Source of the DNA: Dermacentor variabilis
Lineage: Eukaryota; Arthropoda; Arachnida; Ixodida; Ixodidae
Reading direction: 5' to 3'
DNA length: 64,000 bases
Assembly: GCF_050947875.1 (NCBI RefSeq)
Contig: NC_134568.1
Location: 252,783,267 to 252,847,266 of the forward strand
Shown here: positions 9,787 through 21,921 of the stretch, piece by piece
How the letters are laid out: each line of letters opens with the position of its first letter
How positions within the stretch are numbered: the stretch's first letter is position 1
The notes under the pieces: generated by a model
Seen by the model: only the letters and a program-made list of their open reading frames with translations
The model's database searches: none
Told to the model about the DNA's origin: nothing
Made by a program: the position numbers and the translations under genes

Positions 9787-10852
9787 CTTGCACTTGAGGC
9801 CTTCTTTATCAAGAAGAATAGAGATAGGTGTATAAGTGACCCTTCCATCTCATTGCTAGATGCCGATTTTGACTTCTTGCCCAACCGCCTTTGATGTGCA
9901 TGTGCCTGCTCTCTTTTGCTTGGTATGCGCATGCGTGACAAGAGAATATATATGTACGACTCTATCCTTCCATTAAACAGTTGTGAGTGTAGCGCTTGTC
10001 TTTGTGCACCTTTCTTGTCTCTTATCATCGCGCTAAGTTTACTTCACTTATGGAAAACCAACTAGCCCAACAATCAACTCTTCGAGGGGCGGGATGCGGG
10101 TGGGAGGCACGCAACGCGCGCATGGCTTGCGCCCCCACACCTCCGCCTACCCATCCTCCCGCGGCGCTCCCAGAAAGCATGCATGTTTATAGGCGCTGGT
10201 GAGCCCGTGCAACGTCCGTTTCTTGCCGCTGCTCGGACTTCTATGCATCGTATCGGAGATCACGCACTGTCTCACGCGCTGTATCGCTTTATTCAGAACC
10301 ACGAATTCCATCATTCATTCCGTGGACTGTGGCAACCCATGGAATCGCATAGCCAACTTTGATCTACAAACAACGCAATGCCGAGGTTTAATTCGCTATC
10401 CAATTTCCTCTAAACGCTGCAGTTTTTCGTTACACGTGCATGGTAATCACGCTACACAGTTGAGTTGCGGTGCCAAAACAAGAAGCTACCCGATATCAAG
10501 AGAGCATACATGATTCAATGTCATCCCAGCATGTTTTCTTATATAAAAAAAAAGAGGTCCAGAGTCCATGCTAACTCGCCGTCGTAACGTTCCAAAAATG
10601 TTCCGTTGGCCTGCGTAATGCAAGGATTATTTTGCACAATTATATTCCATCTTTATTATCCTCCGCTCCGGTCTACCGTTCGATTCTCGTGATAACGTAT
10701 GCGCGGGGCGCTATACTCGGGCACATCATGAAGCGCGAAGAGGAAAAAGAATTGGAATATAATTACTGCATTACTTCGGACAACGTCAAACTTTGAGTGC
10801 TTGGCCGGGATCCTGTAGCGATGCCTTCCGCTCAATTTTATGCCACTCTTAT

Positions 10853-10965
10853 CATCCACCGCTCACAGCCGGTTGATACCATTGAGAACAGGAGTGGAGC
10901 GTTGCTTTGGCTATAGGGTGTCTTGATGCGCGCGCTCTGACGAAGCCCGAAAAACACGAAAAGGA
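10853..10965 (+). repeat. Dispersed repeat family X, copy 1
   Basis: Shares an ordered series of blocks with 37945-38042 and 56368-56468: CACNGCCGG/CAGCCG, GATA/GAGAA, GGAG(C)GT, then CTGACGAAGC. This is the most diverged copy, with an insertion before CTCTGACGAAGCCCG. The family is not identified. Confidence 0.45.
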
Positions 10966-11027
10966 ATAGTATCGGAAAAGGGCATCACTAGAAAATCGCG
11001 GCCCTTACTTAAACATGACCATCGATA

Positions 11028-11255
11028 ATAACAATAATAATATTTGGGGTTTTACGTGCCAAAACCACTTTCTGATTATGAGGCACGCCGTAGTGGAGGA
11101 CTCCGGAAATTTTGACCACCTGAGGTTCTTTAACGTGCACCTAAATCTAAGCACACGGGTGCTTTCGCATTTCGCCCCCATCGAAATGCGGCCGCCGTGG
11201 CCGGGATTCGATCCTGCGACCTCGTGCTCAGCAGCCCAACACCATGACCATCGAA
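11028..11255 (-). repeat. tRNA-derived SINE, full length (Ruka-like)
   Basis: Read on the minus strand, a tRNA-like head (TGTTGGGCTGCTGAGCACGAGG, B box GGATCGAATCCC) is followed by the conserved body CGCATTTCGATGGGGGCG ... TTTTGGCACGTAAAACCCC, then an AT-rich (ATT)n tail. It lies inside lysozyme intron 1 in the same orientation as the gene. Confidence 0.85.
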
Positions 11256-11722
11256 GCTCTTTTGTTGACAACCAACTACATACCGCACAAGTACTACGCG
11301 CACATATTTCTGCACAGTCTCTCTATCCTATTAAGATAATTTTGTTATTGTTATTATTATCATGACTTTCTTCTTTACTATTTCCAGTTTCCTTTTTCTC
11401 ATAACACGTCGCCCTCAACTATACGTTGTCGAGCCTCTGCTCAAAAATTACGTCCACCAAGATCCAATAGCGGCACCCTAGCAGCGAGCGCAGCTTGACC
11501 CGCTGGAAGCAACAACGAATTCGACGAGAGCAATCCAGGTTTATGCGAAAAGACCACGTTTCGTAACCACGCCTTCGGCCACTACACTCAGTGTTAACGA
11601 TCGCAACGACTGGGCTAATGTCCTTGCCACCGGACCGACTGACGGTCATCGCGCGTCAGCTAAGCAGCCACCTTTAAAACACGCGCACAAAGGTGAGAAA
11701 GAAAGAAGGGGCGTGGGCTCAC

Positions 11723-11855
11723 ACTGCGGTATCTGGTCTTCGGGGAAACCGTGCACATGGAGAAGTTCCCGGGCCAGCTCGCATTTCTGGAACACCTTTG
11801 CCCAGGAGCAGGGAAGTGCCACCAGGGCGGCCACCAGTGCGGCGTGGAACAGCAT
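11723..11855 (-). CDS. c-type lysozyme, exon 1 (signal peptide and N-terminus)
   Basis: Starts at ATG 11855. A 19-residue signal peptide (hydrophobic core AALVAALVAL, cleavage after SWA) is followed by KVFQKCELAREL, the canonical mature N-terminus of c-type lysozymes with the first conserved cysteine. 44 codons plus one base (T) precede a GTGAGC donor at 11722. That T plus the GG of exon 2 makes Trp, giving the family's W-x-C-I-A-E-H-E-S order. The product is a secreted enzyme for gut digestion or antibacterial defence (family knowledge). The mature N-terminus is intact. An in-frame TTG and CAG lie upstream, but ATG 11855 gives the normal signal length. Confidence 0.92.
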
Positions 11856-11922
11856 CTGCAAGCACTAAATGGCGACAATCGAAGTCGTGCAGTGCGCGAT
11901 CAGTTACAATCGCGTGCGCGCG

Positions 11923-11929
11923 TTTTATG
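11923..11929 (-). promoter_or_regulatory. TATA-like motif upstream of the lysozyme start
   Basis: CATAAAA on the minus strand lies about 70 bases before the ATG at 11855, in a GC-rich region. The position suits a core promoter with a 40-base leader. The start codon is also preceded by TTGCAG, so a noncoding first exon further upstream cannot be excluded. Confidence 0.4.
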
Positions 11930-12545
11930 GGCACGCAGGACGAAGCGGCGGAGGACGAGTAGACTGCGAGGCGGACGTGTGCGACGTCTTAATAGGCGCG
12001 CTCCAGGTTCGGTCTTCCACGACTCATTGGTAGTCCGCGGGGGGCGCGTCTCCCCGCGATCGTCCCGGTAGCTGCGTGCCCGGCCGACCTTACGAGTTGC
12101 ATCCGCGAGAAGGGAAACAACACTGCGCGCTGCGTCACTGGGGACACCGGTGCGGCACGTCGCGCAATATCGTGTGGCCCGAGGGAGTGCGCTTGCCGAG
12201 TCAGTGCTCGGGCGTCCGCGACCGCAGGTAATCGGCTTATCCTCGTTTGAACTTGTTTCCAGAGGAGCCGGTTGGGACACGTTGATGTATTTGTCTCGTG
12301 CCGATATACGGCCGCAGAGCCTTGAGTAAGTGACTGAGAAACGGGGAGTCCCCTTTACGTGATCTGAGAGGCTGCATATTCTCGTGGATGTGATGAACGG
12401 AGAGGTGACAGGCGAGTCGTTTGCCTACAGCAGGAGCGTCCTGGTGACCTAACTGGACAAGCAACGACACGACCATTCATTTGCGTCACGCGCCCTAAGG
12501 AGTAATATTTTGCTTTCGCGAAGGTTGACTACGAAGTAATGTTGC
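11930..12545. other. GC-rich region upstream of lysozyme, no supported gene
   Basis: Rich in CpG and open in several frames by composition only. No domain, splice-compatible exon or repeat was recognised. It may carry upstream regulatory sequence for the lysozyme gene. Confidence 0.35.
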
Positions 12546-12548
12546 AGA

Positions 12549-12735
12549 TCACCAGCGGCCGTAGCTCAATGGCCGCCGATCTGCTAGTGCGCACGAAGTC
12601 GCAGGTTTGAGTCCCAACAGCGGCGACCGCATTTCGGTGGGGTGGACTGATAAAAACCGTTAGTGTGCTTAGATTTAGGCGTATATTAAAGAAGAGGTCG
12701 GAATTAATCTCCATGTCGTGCTCCATTACGGTGCT
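12549..12735 (+). repeat. tRNA-derived SINE, diverged
   Basis: The head GTAGCTCAATGGCCGCCGATC with the box GGTTTGAGTCCCAA is followed by the degraded body (CCGCATTTCGGTGGGG ... GTGTGCTTAGATTTAGG). It is the same family as 11028-11255 but much older. Confidence 0.65.
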
Positions 12736-15120
12736 TCCCATAGAAGAGCTATAAGGTTGGAGCTATATCGCAGGTTGCACATGTTGAAGTGAGATGCGCT
12801 ATCGCGCGACATGAACGAGCATAGGAAATGACGTCGTATATTTGTAATTTCTGTCGTTCGTTCTTGTGGCTTGGTATAGCGCGTTTCGCTTCATCTGCCT
12901 GTGGTCCATAACCCCATCAATCGATCATATGTTGCAGACATATTAAACTACACACCCTCCAACAGTCACCTACACACACTTCACAATGCTGTTGCGCTGC
13001 CCTAATCGTGCGTGGTTAAACGCTACCCAAGAAATGAAATTTCAGAAGTCGTTGAACCTTACTTAGAATGCTAAAACTCAATACGGCCAGGAGCGCCTCT
13101 TTCTGTATCTTCAGATTTTCTGATACTGCGATAGAGTACACGTCGCACAAGCCGTGCAGAAGCAAAAGCGAGAAATTAGAATTGGGTTAAACCACACGTA
13201 CGACGGCGAAAGCCCCCCCCCCCCCCCCTCCAACAATGAACCGCCCTCACTAAACGGGTCGGTTACATAACTCGCTGTCAGTTGTTTGCTTTACCTCCAG
13301 AGGACAAACCTTGAAACAGTTTGTCCAAGCTCTGAACTTGCCGCTTCTGTCGCGTGCACGCGTATACACAACTGAACTTGGAGTACCTCTTATTCTGCTC
13401 TGGAGCTTTGCAAAAAGTATTGCATGCGTTAGCACGTCGCACACAACTGGCGGGAGTGTCAATTCCCCCCGTAGTGTGCCGACAGTGAGGAAGCTTTAAA
13501 AAAATGCTAGAATATGACTGCAGCAAAATTTACGACTCCAACCAAACGTTGCCGCGACGAGCAACGCAAGCCGTATATACAATCACCTGGGTCTTGCCTC
13601 GTACTCGTCCGCTGCCTACCTTCCTATCGTCTATACAAGTGACTTAAGATTGAGCTCAGCTCGCGGAACCGAGGTCCCTTGCGAAGACTCTCGTCACTCT
13701 ATCAACTGGCTCAGCTATAGCTTCACCGCGAGCTAACCTGTCGCAAGTGTACGCTGCGGAGTGCACCACCGCCTCTTTATTTTGGCGAGTCGCTGTCAGC
13801 GGTGCCCCCACTTGTGTGACAGACGCTTGTGCGGAAAGGCCCGTATCACGAACCACCCATGTGGGCTTCGAAAAAAAAAAAGGGGGGGGGGCGGTGGAAT
13901 CGTGTGGGCGTTGCCAATACGCTGGCTGGAAAAGTGAGCCGTTTGCTTTGACGAAAATGACTGCTTAGCTTAGAAAATGATTGCCTTTCTGCCACGAATA
14001 CAGCCGAAATCGCGAGACAAAGGAGGGGAAATATGAGAAGACTGAAACATTGATGGGATCATTTTCACTCAGCCCAACCATTGCTATTTGTGCGACGGTA
14101 AACAATATGTCGAATACAGCCATTCAACTGATATTAATAAGTCGACAGCTGCAGCTTCAAATTCAAGCTTCGAGAGTGCTACTTCACAGGGCTCCTTCGC
14201 TATACTTTTTTTTTCTTTTTACTATTTTGATACGCTGCAATAAAATACATGTTCCCATGCTTTAGGAAATATGCCAGCGGCTTCTGACAGATTTGTGCAT
14301 GTGGAAATACTAGCACAGAGGAGTGGGCCACGCGCATAACTCGCAACTCTAACACAAACCACTTTAATAACATCCAACTTTCCGGCAATGGCATGGCCTT
14401 ACACTAACTGCAGCGCCAGCCAAGAAGACTAAAGGGAAGCAAAATTTTACGGCAGCTGGATAGAGCTGCAGTCCTTGCTAAAAGTTTGGAGGCCACCGCA
14501 CGCGTCACTGAATCTGCAGTGGTCAGGTCACGTATACCGCGAACCTCGTAGAGTCGTCTGCGCTAATCTGGAAATTAATAGATGCTAATAGATTAATAGT
14601 TCCAAACTCCATGACTGGTGTAGAAGCTTCGCCACAGGACCCGCAGGTCGTTATAGTCACTTGCGTAGTGCCTTTCAAACTTTTGACTCAAGGTAACACA
14701 CCCGCAGATGAGCTACATCGCTGGCCAGGGTATTTCGGACCAGTAAACAAACACGAGGCTTAATTTCCATAAATTTCCGAACTAAACGGTAGAAGTTCGC
14801 ATTTCAAAATCAGTTCTGGGAGCTGGGCTATATTTATGCTGCTCTAGTAGCGTCTTGGTGAGGGCCAGTTGGTTCATCTTTAGAACTAAGCTGAAATAGC
14901 GCGATTCAACGTTTTCTCTGCTTCTCTGTGTGCCCGGTTTAGTCGACCTCGTTTCAGCTTAGTTTTATGCTGCTCTTTACGGCTACGAGCTCAATGAATC
15001 AATCGCTGCTAGCTTAATAAATCGCCCAACCGGGACTATTCTCAGACCAGCGCCGGCTTCGTTAACACGATCACCGCTTCTATCAACCTTGCTCGAATGA
15101 TGATAACGATGATCCCCCCA
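12736..15120. other. No recognised gene
   Basis: Contains a C-run (about 13210-13228), a G-run (about 13885) and AT-rich sequence. Short frames here lack domains and splice-compatible partners. Confidence 0.4.
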
Positions 15121-16254
15121 ACATTCTCATAACTATTAGACACAGCGCGCACTAATAAACACGGACGAAGAATAGACAAACACGAGCGCTGGCTCACGAC
15201 TAAAAGTTTATTGCGTTTACACACGTATACATAGGAAAACTCACACATGCGTACACCCGCGCACCAACATTCCCCAAACCAAAAGCAAAACAACAAATGC
15301 AGCGATAAAACAAGAAGTCCGATAATTTTAACGATTAGATGTGTCTAAAAAAGCCATCACCGCATAACAAAGTCTTGTCAGCACCGCTTGCTGGAAGGGG
15401 CTAAAGGTCAAGTCAACAGGCTAACCATGGTGGTTACCCTGAACACACAATCAGGACGACAGCCCAAAAACTGGCGAAATGGTTAAAAGGCAGAGAAAGA
15501 GCTAGCGATGGAAATTACATTGGTGATCGCAAAAGGCCAGCAGTTATTCCTTATGTAATAGGCTGGCACATGGCCTCAAAAACGTCGCGAACCGTTATGG
15601 TGTTAGAGCTGCTTTTTCTTGTCCAAAGAAATTAACCAGTCTGTGCCAGGCTGTGCAATCACGAGCACAATTGTCAGATTCGGCTGCGTACAATTCATGT
15701 AAGGTGACCTAAATTCGTGGCGTGCCGCAACAACGTTGTGTACGAGATTCCCCTGTCGTGCGGATCTTGTTACATCGGCCAAACTGGCAGGTGTATAAAA
15801 AAGGTTACAAGAACATTCCTCCAGATTAAAGAATGCTGGTCTATCACATATGGCCACCCATTGCGCAGCTTGCAGTTGCAAGCCTATTTTTGAACGCACA
15901 CGAGTAATCTGGACAAACAAAAATGAAAAGGCCCGTCTCATTTCAGAGGCCTACCTAATCAATAAATGGGGTGACAGGTGCGTAGGCCAGGCATCACTCG
16001 CACTACACAACGAAGAAAAAGCTTGTTTAGACACATCTAATCGTTAGTATTATCGAACTTCTTGCTTTATCGCTGCATTTCTAGCTTTGCTTTTGGTTCG
16101 GGGAACGTTGGTGCGCGGGTGTACGCATGTGTTACTTTTCCTATGTATACGTGTTTAAACGCAATAAACTTTTAGTCGTGAGTCAGCGCTCGTGTTTGTC
16201 TATTCTTCGTCCGTGTTTTTTAGCGCGCGCTGTTTGTAACAGTTATGAAGATGT
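15121..16254 (+). mobile_element. Penelope-like element remnant with inverted terminal repeats
   Basis: The terminal arms 15121-15350 and about 16020-16254 are long inverted repeats with few differences. They share the ordered blocks ACACGGACGAAGAATAGAC, CACGACTAAAAGTTTATTGCG and CACATGCGTACACCCGCGC. Between them lies coding sequence for the C-terminal GIY-YIG endonuclease of Penelope-like retroelements. Reverse transcriptase sequence is missing. Penelope-like elements are known for terminal repeats that can be direct or inverted, and the inverted arms fit this. Insertion is followed at a short distance by a (TA)n tract. Confidence 0.8.
15540..16047 (+). pseudogene. Penelope-like GIY-YIG endonuclease domain, frameshifted
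   Basis: At 15738 the frame reads VYEIPLSCGSCYIGQTGR, the Penelope-type GIY-YIG motif with its conserved cysteines. After a one-base slip in an A-run (about 15797-15803) it continues as RLQEHSSRLKNAGLSHMATH, then a region ending EAYLI ... GDRCV. Upstream pieces (around 15540-15600) match the AVIPYV and YGV segments that precede this domain in the family, in shifted frames. The protein would cut DNA for element insertion; this copy is broken. Confidence 0.8.
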
Positions 16255-16321
16255 ACCGACTCGGCCCAGCTAGCTACCGTGTACTCCCTCAACATTGGCA
16301 CAAACCTACTGTAGGGGCCAA

Positions 16322-16323
<2 letters not shown>

Positions 16324-16400
<77 letters not shown>
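16324..16400. repeat. (AT)n microsatellite
   Basis: About 38 uninterrupted AT units, adjoining the right arm of the Penelope-like element. Confidence 0.95.
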
Positions 16401-16407
<7 letters not shown>

Positions 16408-16779
16408 CGAAAGAACAGATCACGAATGAAATTAAATAATGCGTATTACGGTAGTCAGCCGTGCGCCAGCTAGGAATAAAAATACCTTAAAAAATAATAA
16501 TGAAGGTAACAGCAAAACATTCAAGTCATTCAAGCAAAGGGCGTCTCACAGATTTTGAATTATTTTAATGCATTAGAAGCGTGCTTGACCAATTTCAGAG
16601 GTATCAACGGCTGGTATATAAAAGCGTGGGCCGATCCCGAAGGCGGCGCAGTCTAACACCAGCGTCTCAAACCACTAGCGTTCACGAGGGAAGATTACGA
16701 GAAACTGGCACGTGACGCGCCCTACACACGGGCATAAAGAGCGGCATTGGCTCGAGCGAAGCATGCGTGCGATCGCGCT

Positions 16780-16840
16780 ATAATGGTTAAGCCATTGGGC
16801 TGCTTTGCTGCTGGAAGACGGACGTTGAATTCCACAAATC
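16780..16840 (+). repeat. Possible tRNA-derived SINE head
   Basis: ATGGTTAAGCCATTGGGCTGC followed by GGACGTTGAATTCCA resembles A and B boxes spaced as in the tick SINE heads, but the body is not recognisable. Confidence 0.35.
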
Positions 16841-19133
16841 AGTCAGGGATTGCTTCATAGTACTGCAGGCGGGCTTCGCCTATCACGGAGGAGCGTTACA
16901 CGCGAGCGCGCCACAGTGCGCACGAAATCGCGACTCTGTAATGAGATACGCGGTATACAGAAAAGTCACTTTGACAAAACGTCGATCATCCGTGGCACGC
17001 ACAGCTGTCGAGACGACACAATCATCACCATCTAAGTATGCTATCGCACACTTGCAGAGTTAGCGATGTTAAGTACTGGCATATTTTTTTTTAATGCGAT
17101 GTTTCTTTTTTGGAATTTCTCTGTTTGGGGGGCATTTCATTTTTTTTACTATGACGAATGATACATAAACTGTGAAAGTATGGCAGAAAATGATTAAGAT
17201 AGGGACACATTATAACGAGGTAATCTTTTCGTTTAGCAAAGGTAATCAACTAATCGTAGACGGCTTGGTAAACGTTCCTATGGCTGTAGCCTATAGCACC
17301 CACGCGAACTGTACAACAAATGACGCGTCTGACGACGAGTTTTCGACCTCCATCCACCACGCAGGTTCTCATTCGCAGCCGCGTTCAGAGTTCCATACCT
17401 CATCCCAGGCTTGTGTCGCGAAAAGGCAAGGTTATAGACATCGATTTCGTCTTACCGAGGCGTTGCTATCAATAGATCACGCTGTCTTTAGCCGCTTATG
17501 GCTTTCTATATAAAATGGTGTATAATATATGTTGGGTTTGAAATATTCTTTGCTTTCAGGGCGTCAAACCAGAACTAGACCGATAGAAGAAACCCGAAAA
17601 TAGAAAAAAGAAAAGATGGAATGTCGAATTTTTTTTTCCACTGGAGTTTTCATTCACGAAGCCTGCAAGCTTACGGCAAACGCGCAACAACAAAAGTGGA
17701 AATGAACCGTCTGCACTACACCGATCAGTTCCGTAGCACTGCCCTTCGTGAGTGTTTAAGACATTGCCACGATCAAATGTTTCGGATAAAGTTTCTCCTG
17801 GAGGGTCGCTTTTAACAAATCCACTTAGTAAGCTCACTCGAGCGCCCGAGTGGAAACTACGCTTCTTTTTTTTTCTTTCTTCTGTATTCGCATGCATGTG
17901 CAATTTCGAGCATTTACTTTGTTGAATTAGGCTAAATGCTCACAGCGACGTTTCACGACGAGCAGAGGAGTATGTAACAGACAGTTATTGCGACGTTTTA
18001 ACGAAAGGTGATGCGTTGATGCGCCAGAGCACTGCCATCCCCGCTGTCACTTGACCACGCTGTCGGGAGGAGATGATCGTGCGAACATGCGGATGTACCG
18101 CAGTCTCAATGTACGAACGTGAGATCGCTGCGGAGTCTCTCACGATCGTCGCTTCTTCAGTGTGCTGATTCGAGTTTTTGTATCAAATAAATGTATGCTC
18201 TTTTTTTTTCTGTCATTATTTTTCGGTTATAGCATGAAAGAACATAAACCGGTTGGAACCAGTTTGAAACGTTTCTCTCTTTCTTTTTTTCGCTCAGGAA
18301 AGGAACCGGAAATCCATCTTTTCTATAAATCGAAAGAAAAACAAAATCCTAACGAAGAGGAAAATCTAAAATCTAATTCGACAGCCTGGCTGCTGTATAA
18401 TAGGTGCAAGCTCTAGCGGAGGGACTCCTAGCTTCAGGGACAAGAATTGTGTAAGCATTGAGTCACGAGGAAAACTCCTAAAACGAAAACGTCATCTCTG
18501 CAGATAAACCTCGCATCTCTGATCTCCTTATTGCTGGTAGAATATGCGATACTAAAAGGTTAATTAGTTTTTTTTTCTTTGTACCGTCTGTATGTCTTTA
18601 CGTAACAGCGTGAAGAATTCGACTAGTAGGTGACAAGAAACGAAGGGGGGTGGGAGGGAGGCGGTGGAAATGGGACAAGGACAAGAAACATAAATATTTA
18701 AGTACAATTTCCTCTCCGTCACCTTCTCTGTTCTGCGCAATTCGCTCGCTCGCTATGTTTTTCAATCAAGTTACTTTTCTCGCTACGGACGCGACAGAAC
18801 TCTCGTACGCAAAAATATCTGTTGAACAGTGACACTTATAGTAGCAAGAAATCTGAAGATAAAGCATGACTTATTTTGCAGTGAACGTTACTTTTGTATA
18901 TATAGCTGCGAAGATATGAACCACGTGAAGGGTTTACAATGTTCTCATTATACATATCTGTTATGTTGTAATAAATCCGTATTTCTAGCGGCTGCCGACC
19001 TTATGTACTAGCTACTCAATGGCACACAGCTACGCTAATAGTACAATAAATTAATTATACTCACTCAAGAAATCAACTTCTCAAGAGTACAGACTTGGAC
19101 TTGTTCGTGCATCATTATGGAAAGAAAACAATA
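16841..19133. other. No recognised gene
   Basis: AT-rich with several T-runs. The frames at 17172-17513 and 18162-18416 show no domain, signal peptide or splice-compatible neighbour. Confidence 0.4.
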
Positions 19134-19250
19134 AAACAACAACGGGGACCAAGGCAAAGACGACATCACAGCGTCTTTTTATTCCTTTGTTGATCTTTTG
19201 TACTCAGCGCTGTGGTGTCGTTTTTGCCTTCGTCCCCATAGTTGTTGTTT
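19134..19250. repeat. Hairpin, about 40-bp arms
   Basis: 19134-19173 and 19207-19250 are near-perfect reverse complements built on ACAACGGGGAC-AAGGCAAA-ACGAC-TCACAGCG, with a 33-base loop. The GACGAAGGCAAAAACGAC...CAGCGC order of the right arm resembles Penelope terminal-repeat sequence. Confidence 0.6.
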
Positions 19251-20792
19251 GTGCGCTGTTTTTTTTTCAGTATCAAGCGGTCAGTTTTAATTACGTTGGT
19301 ATTCGGGAGGTCATTCCAATAATGATGTTCCTGGAACTCTTCTGAAAGTTGTGCGACCATACAGCGTCTTACTTACCAGTAGGTAGTGGTGCTTTATCAA
19401 GTGCAAAGCGAAACCGTCCCGTCCCTGAAATAAAACTACAGTGGCGAACAGCGACCGTTTTTCTTTCACGAATGCAAAAAGAAAAGAGAAAGGAATGACG
19501 CCAGCAAAGCACCACATGCTTAACGGCACTGCGAATCTACACGTGAATCGGCATGCAGGCAGCGCACTTCTTCCGTGCCGATTATCGCGCTTTGCCCACT
19601 CATTGAGCCGTTACGGTGATAGCACCGCACGCCAATAACGCCCCAGGGTTTCGCATATATTGTAACGCTCTCCACTGTCACGGCGGATTTTTTTTTTTTT
19701 TTCTTAGCTGACAGAAAGCCCACCTTTGCCGAGAGTCTTCGAAGACGTGCACCGAAGCCATCCTGCTGCTGCTGCTGCCGGTCGCCCATTTTATCCATCT
19801 TGGCAGAACCGGCTCGAGCGCGGGGCCAACGATGATCTAACGGCGCGCGGCCCGCGGGTTGTTTGCGAGGGGGCACTCATGCCCAATTCGCGTAGCGCGC
19901 GCGCGCGCTTTCGCAACACGCGGGATTATCGGTTGGAATTGCGCATCACGTTCTCCGCGTCGCGGCCCATCCCCTCCAAGGCCGGTGTGCCTCGAGGGCC
20001 CGCTGCAGCGGCGTGGACGAGCGGGCGCACGGCCAGGATCAGTGGCCGCGACCGGCGCGCCTTCCTGAAACGGGACGATGTGCATTGTTGACGCATCAAG
20101 AGCGTTCGTCTCCAATCTGTGCTTTCGCCCGACGATATTTCAGGCAATATGCGTGGGACTTCGACGAGTACCGCGAGCCACCGATTGTCCCCGGCGCCCT
20201 CTCTCAAGGGCCGACAGGTTGCTTGGAAGGTCGGCGGAGTGGTAATAATGACCACAGCTGGTATATATGTGGTTCGTGCGAGTCAGTGCTGCACGAACGC
20301 GCTGCGAAAGTAGCGTGTGTTCCGCGAGCAGAGTTCGTGTCGAGAAATTATCGTGTAGCTCTTGAAATATATCGCGACCTCCATTTTCGATGGCAGATCC
20401 TTGTTGCGCACCTCAGAACTAGCGCACAAAATGGCCCGATATGAAATTTCCATTCGGTTATCAACTTGTTTACGCCTGTGATTGCATCTGAAAATCTTCA
20501 GTGGTCGTATATGAGGCCTGCGCTTACATGCAGTAGTGGAATTAAAAAAAAATATAGAAATGTTAATAATGTTGGATAACGAATACACGCAATGCCGGAC
20601 GACCGGGTATTGCGTGTCACGACCCGGGCAATGCATATGTCGCTCGAACACGCAGACAAGGAGACAAGGACGCGGAATACTATAAGCTTTTACTTCTGTA
20701 ACCTAGGGTCAGTAGAAGCACATCCTTAACACGGCCGATACACATCTGTGGACGTAGGAAAACACCGAATGCCCCGCTCTCTCTCGTCGTAA
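19251..20792. other. GC-rich block with no supported gene
   Basis: 19780-20230 is strongly GC- and CpG-rich. TATATAT at 20262-20268 precedes TCAGT by about 20 bases, a weak promoter-like pair on the plus strand. No downstream coding exon could be tied to it. Confidence 0.3.
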
Positions 20793-21233
20793 TTTATTGC
20801 CTTTCCGCCCGTACCCGACGGATGCATCATTTCGTGTCAACGCACAGCTTCCCCTCGCGGGGCACGAAAACAAGATAAGTCATGGGATGCCACACGGCGA
20901 CCCTAAACCCATCATTTATCGATGGCCAGCATGCCCAAGGATGCTCCGTGGTCTCACGTTATTTACGACCTTCCGTCCCGGCCATATTTTGGCATCCTCC
21001 GATGAGGGAGAGAGGGAGAGAGAGAGAGAGCGCGTTTTTCGAAGACATTACGCGCGTTCTCATTACGTAGGCGCGGCTTGCTTGGCTTGATCCCCTGCGT
21101 AAACCGCTCGATGAAAATACCCTAAGCTTGCACAAAGCGAGATCCCGGAGTTATGCGTACGCTGACCGGTTGCGCGAAGCCGCGGAGTTGGAGAAATTAA
21201 TTAGGCAACACGAGTACCCCTCGTGGAGCCGTA

Positions 21234-21239
21234 TTTATT
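21234..21239 (-). promoter_or_regulatory. Polyadenylation signal for the MSP-domain gene
   Basis: AATAAA on the minus strand, 150 bases after the stop in the last exon. A second AATAAA is at 20793-20798 and could serve a longer 3' UTR. Confidence 0.5.
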
Positions 21240-21388
21240 TACATGAGCGGAGCCGTACTGTCGTTCAGGAAGCGATGAGCGGTCGCCCGTCGGCTCGTTG
21301 GGACGGACAAGCAGGCGGACGCGTGGTTAACGCACTCGCTCGCAGCTTCGTGGCACGCACGCGCATGGCGCCCGCCCAGGGAAGCGCC

Positions 21389-21550
21389 TCATCGACAGAA
21401 GAACCATATGCAGTAGTGCCTGTGGCAGAAGTTCTCGCCGATGTTGTCCACGCGGATCCAGAGGCGGTATACTTGAACCATTAGGCCGAACACCGCCAAA
21501 GCCAACAAGGCCACGGTCACGTGGATGACAGTGCAGGAACTGCTTGCTTC
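21389..21550 (-). CDS. MSP-domain gene, last exon (transmembrane anchor)
   Basis: Begins in phase 0 after a TTTCCGCCGCAG acceptor. It encodes 53 residues and a stop. VTVALLALAVFGLMV is a clear transmembrane helix, flanked by CTVIH before and QVYRLWIRVD after. The short tail is rich in aromatic residues, His and Cys (FCHRHYCIWFFC). Joined to 21922-22264 it makes a C-terminally anchored protein. Confidence 0.7.
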   Translation of the reverse strand, partial: EASSSCTVIHVTVALLALAVFGLMVQVYRLWIRVDNIGENFCHRHYCIWFFCR

Positions 21551-21921
21551 CTGCGGCGGAAAGCATGATTGAACAGCTGAGAGAAGGCACGGCGGGAAGG
21601 GGATGGCAAGATAGTTCTTCGGACAGGATAAACGCACTTCTGCATGGCTGAGGATTTTTGAGTAATATGTTGCTCACATTATATGGGATCATCATTGTAT
21701 AGATGACGTGGCAAACAAGAAGTGAAAACCCGAAGTTGCTCGCACGCCGTCCAACAGCGTGTGCTGGTTACGCTTTGCAGCAAGATGTCGCGCGAACGCT
21801 TTCTATGCAAGCTTGTGTTCTCTTTTGATCGTCACTCAGCCACTTGAAACGCGTGCTGCTTTTGTGGAGATCCACCTTGTGGCGTGCTTCGAACTTGGAA
21901 GACGTGGATGATGAGACTCAC

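Noticed and set aside
15121..16254. Hammerhead ribozyme in the Penelope terminal repeats
   Set aside because: The CTGATGA and GAAA core strings were not found in the expected spacing in either arm; a structure search would be needed.
20013..20444. Plus-strand exon candidate beginning QYAWDFDEYREPP after a TTTCAG
   Set aside because: The acceptor is good but no compatible upstream or downstream exon was found, and the region is open by GC composition.
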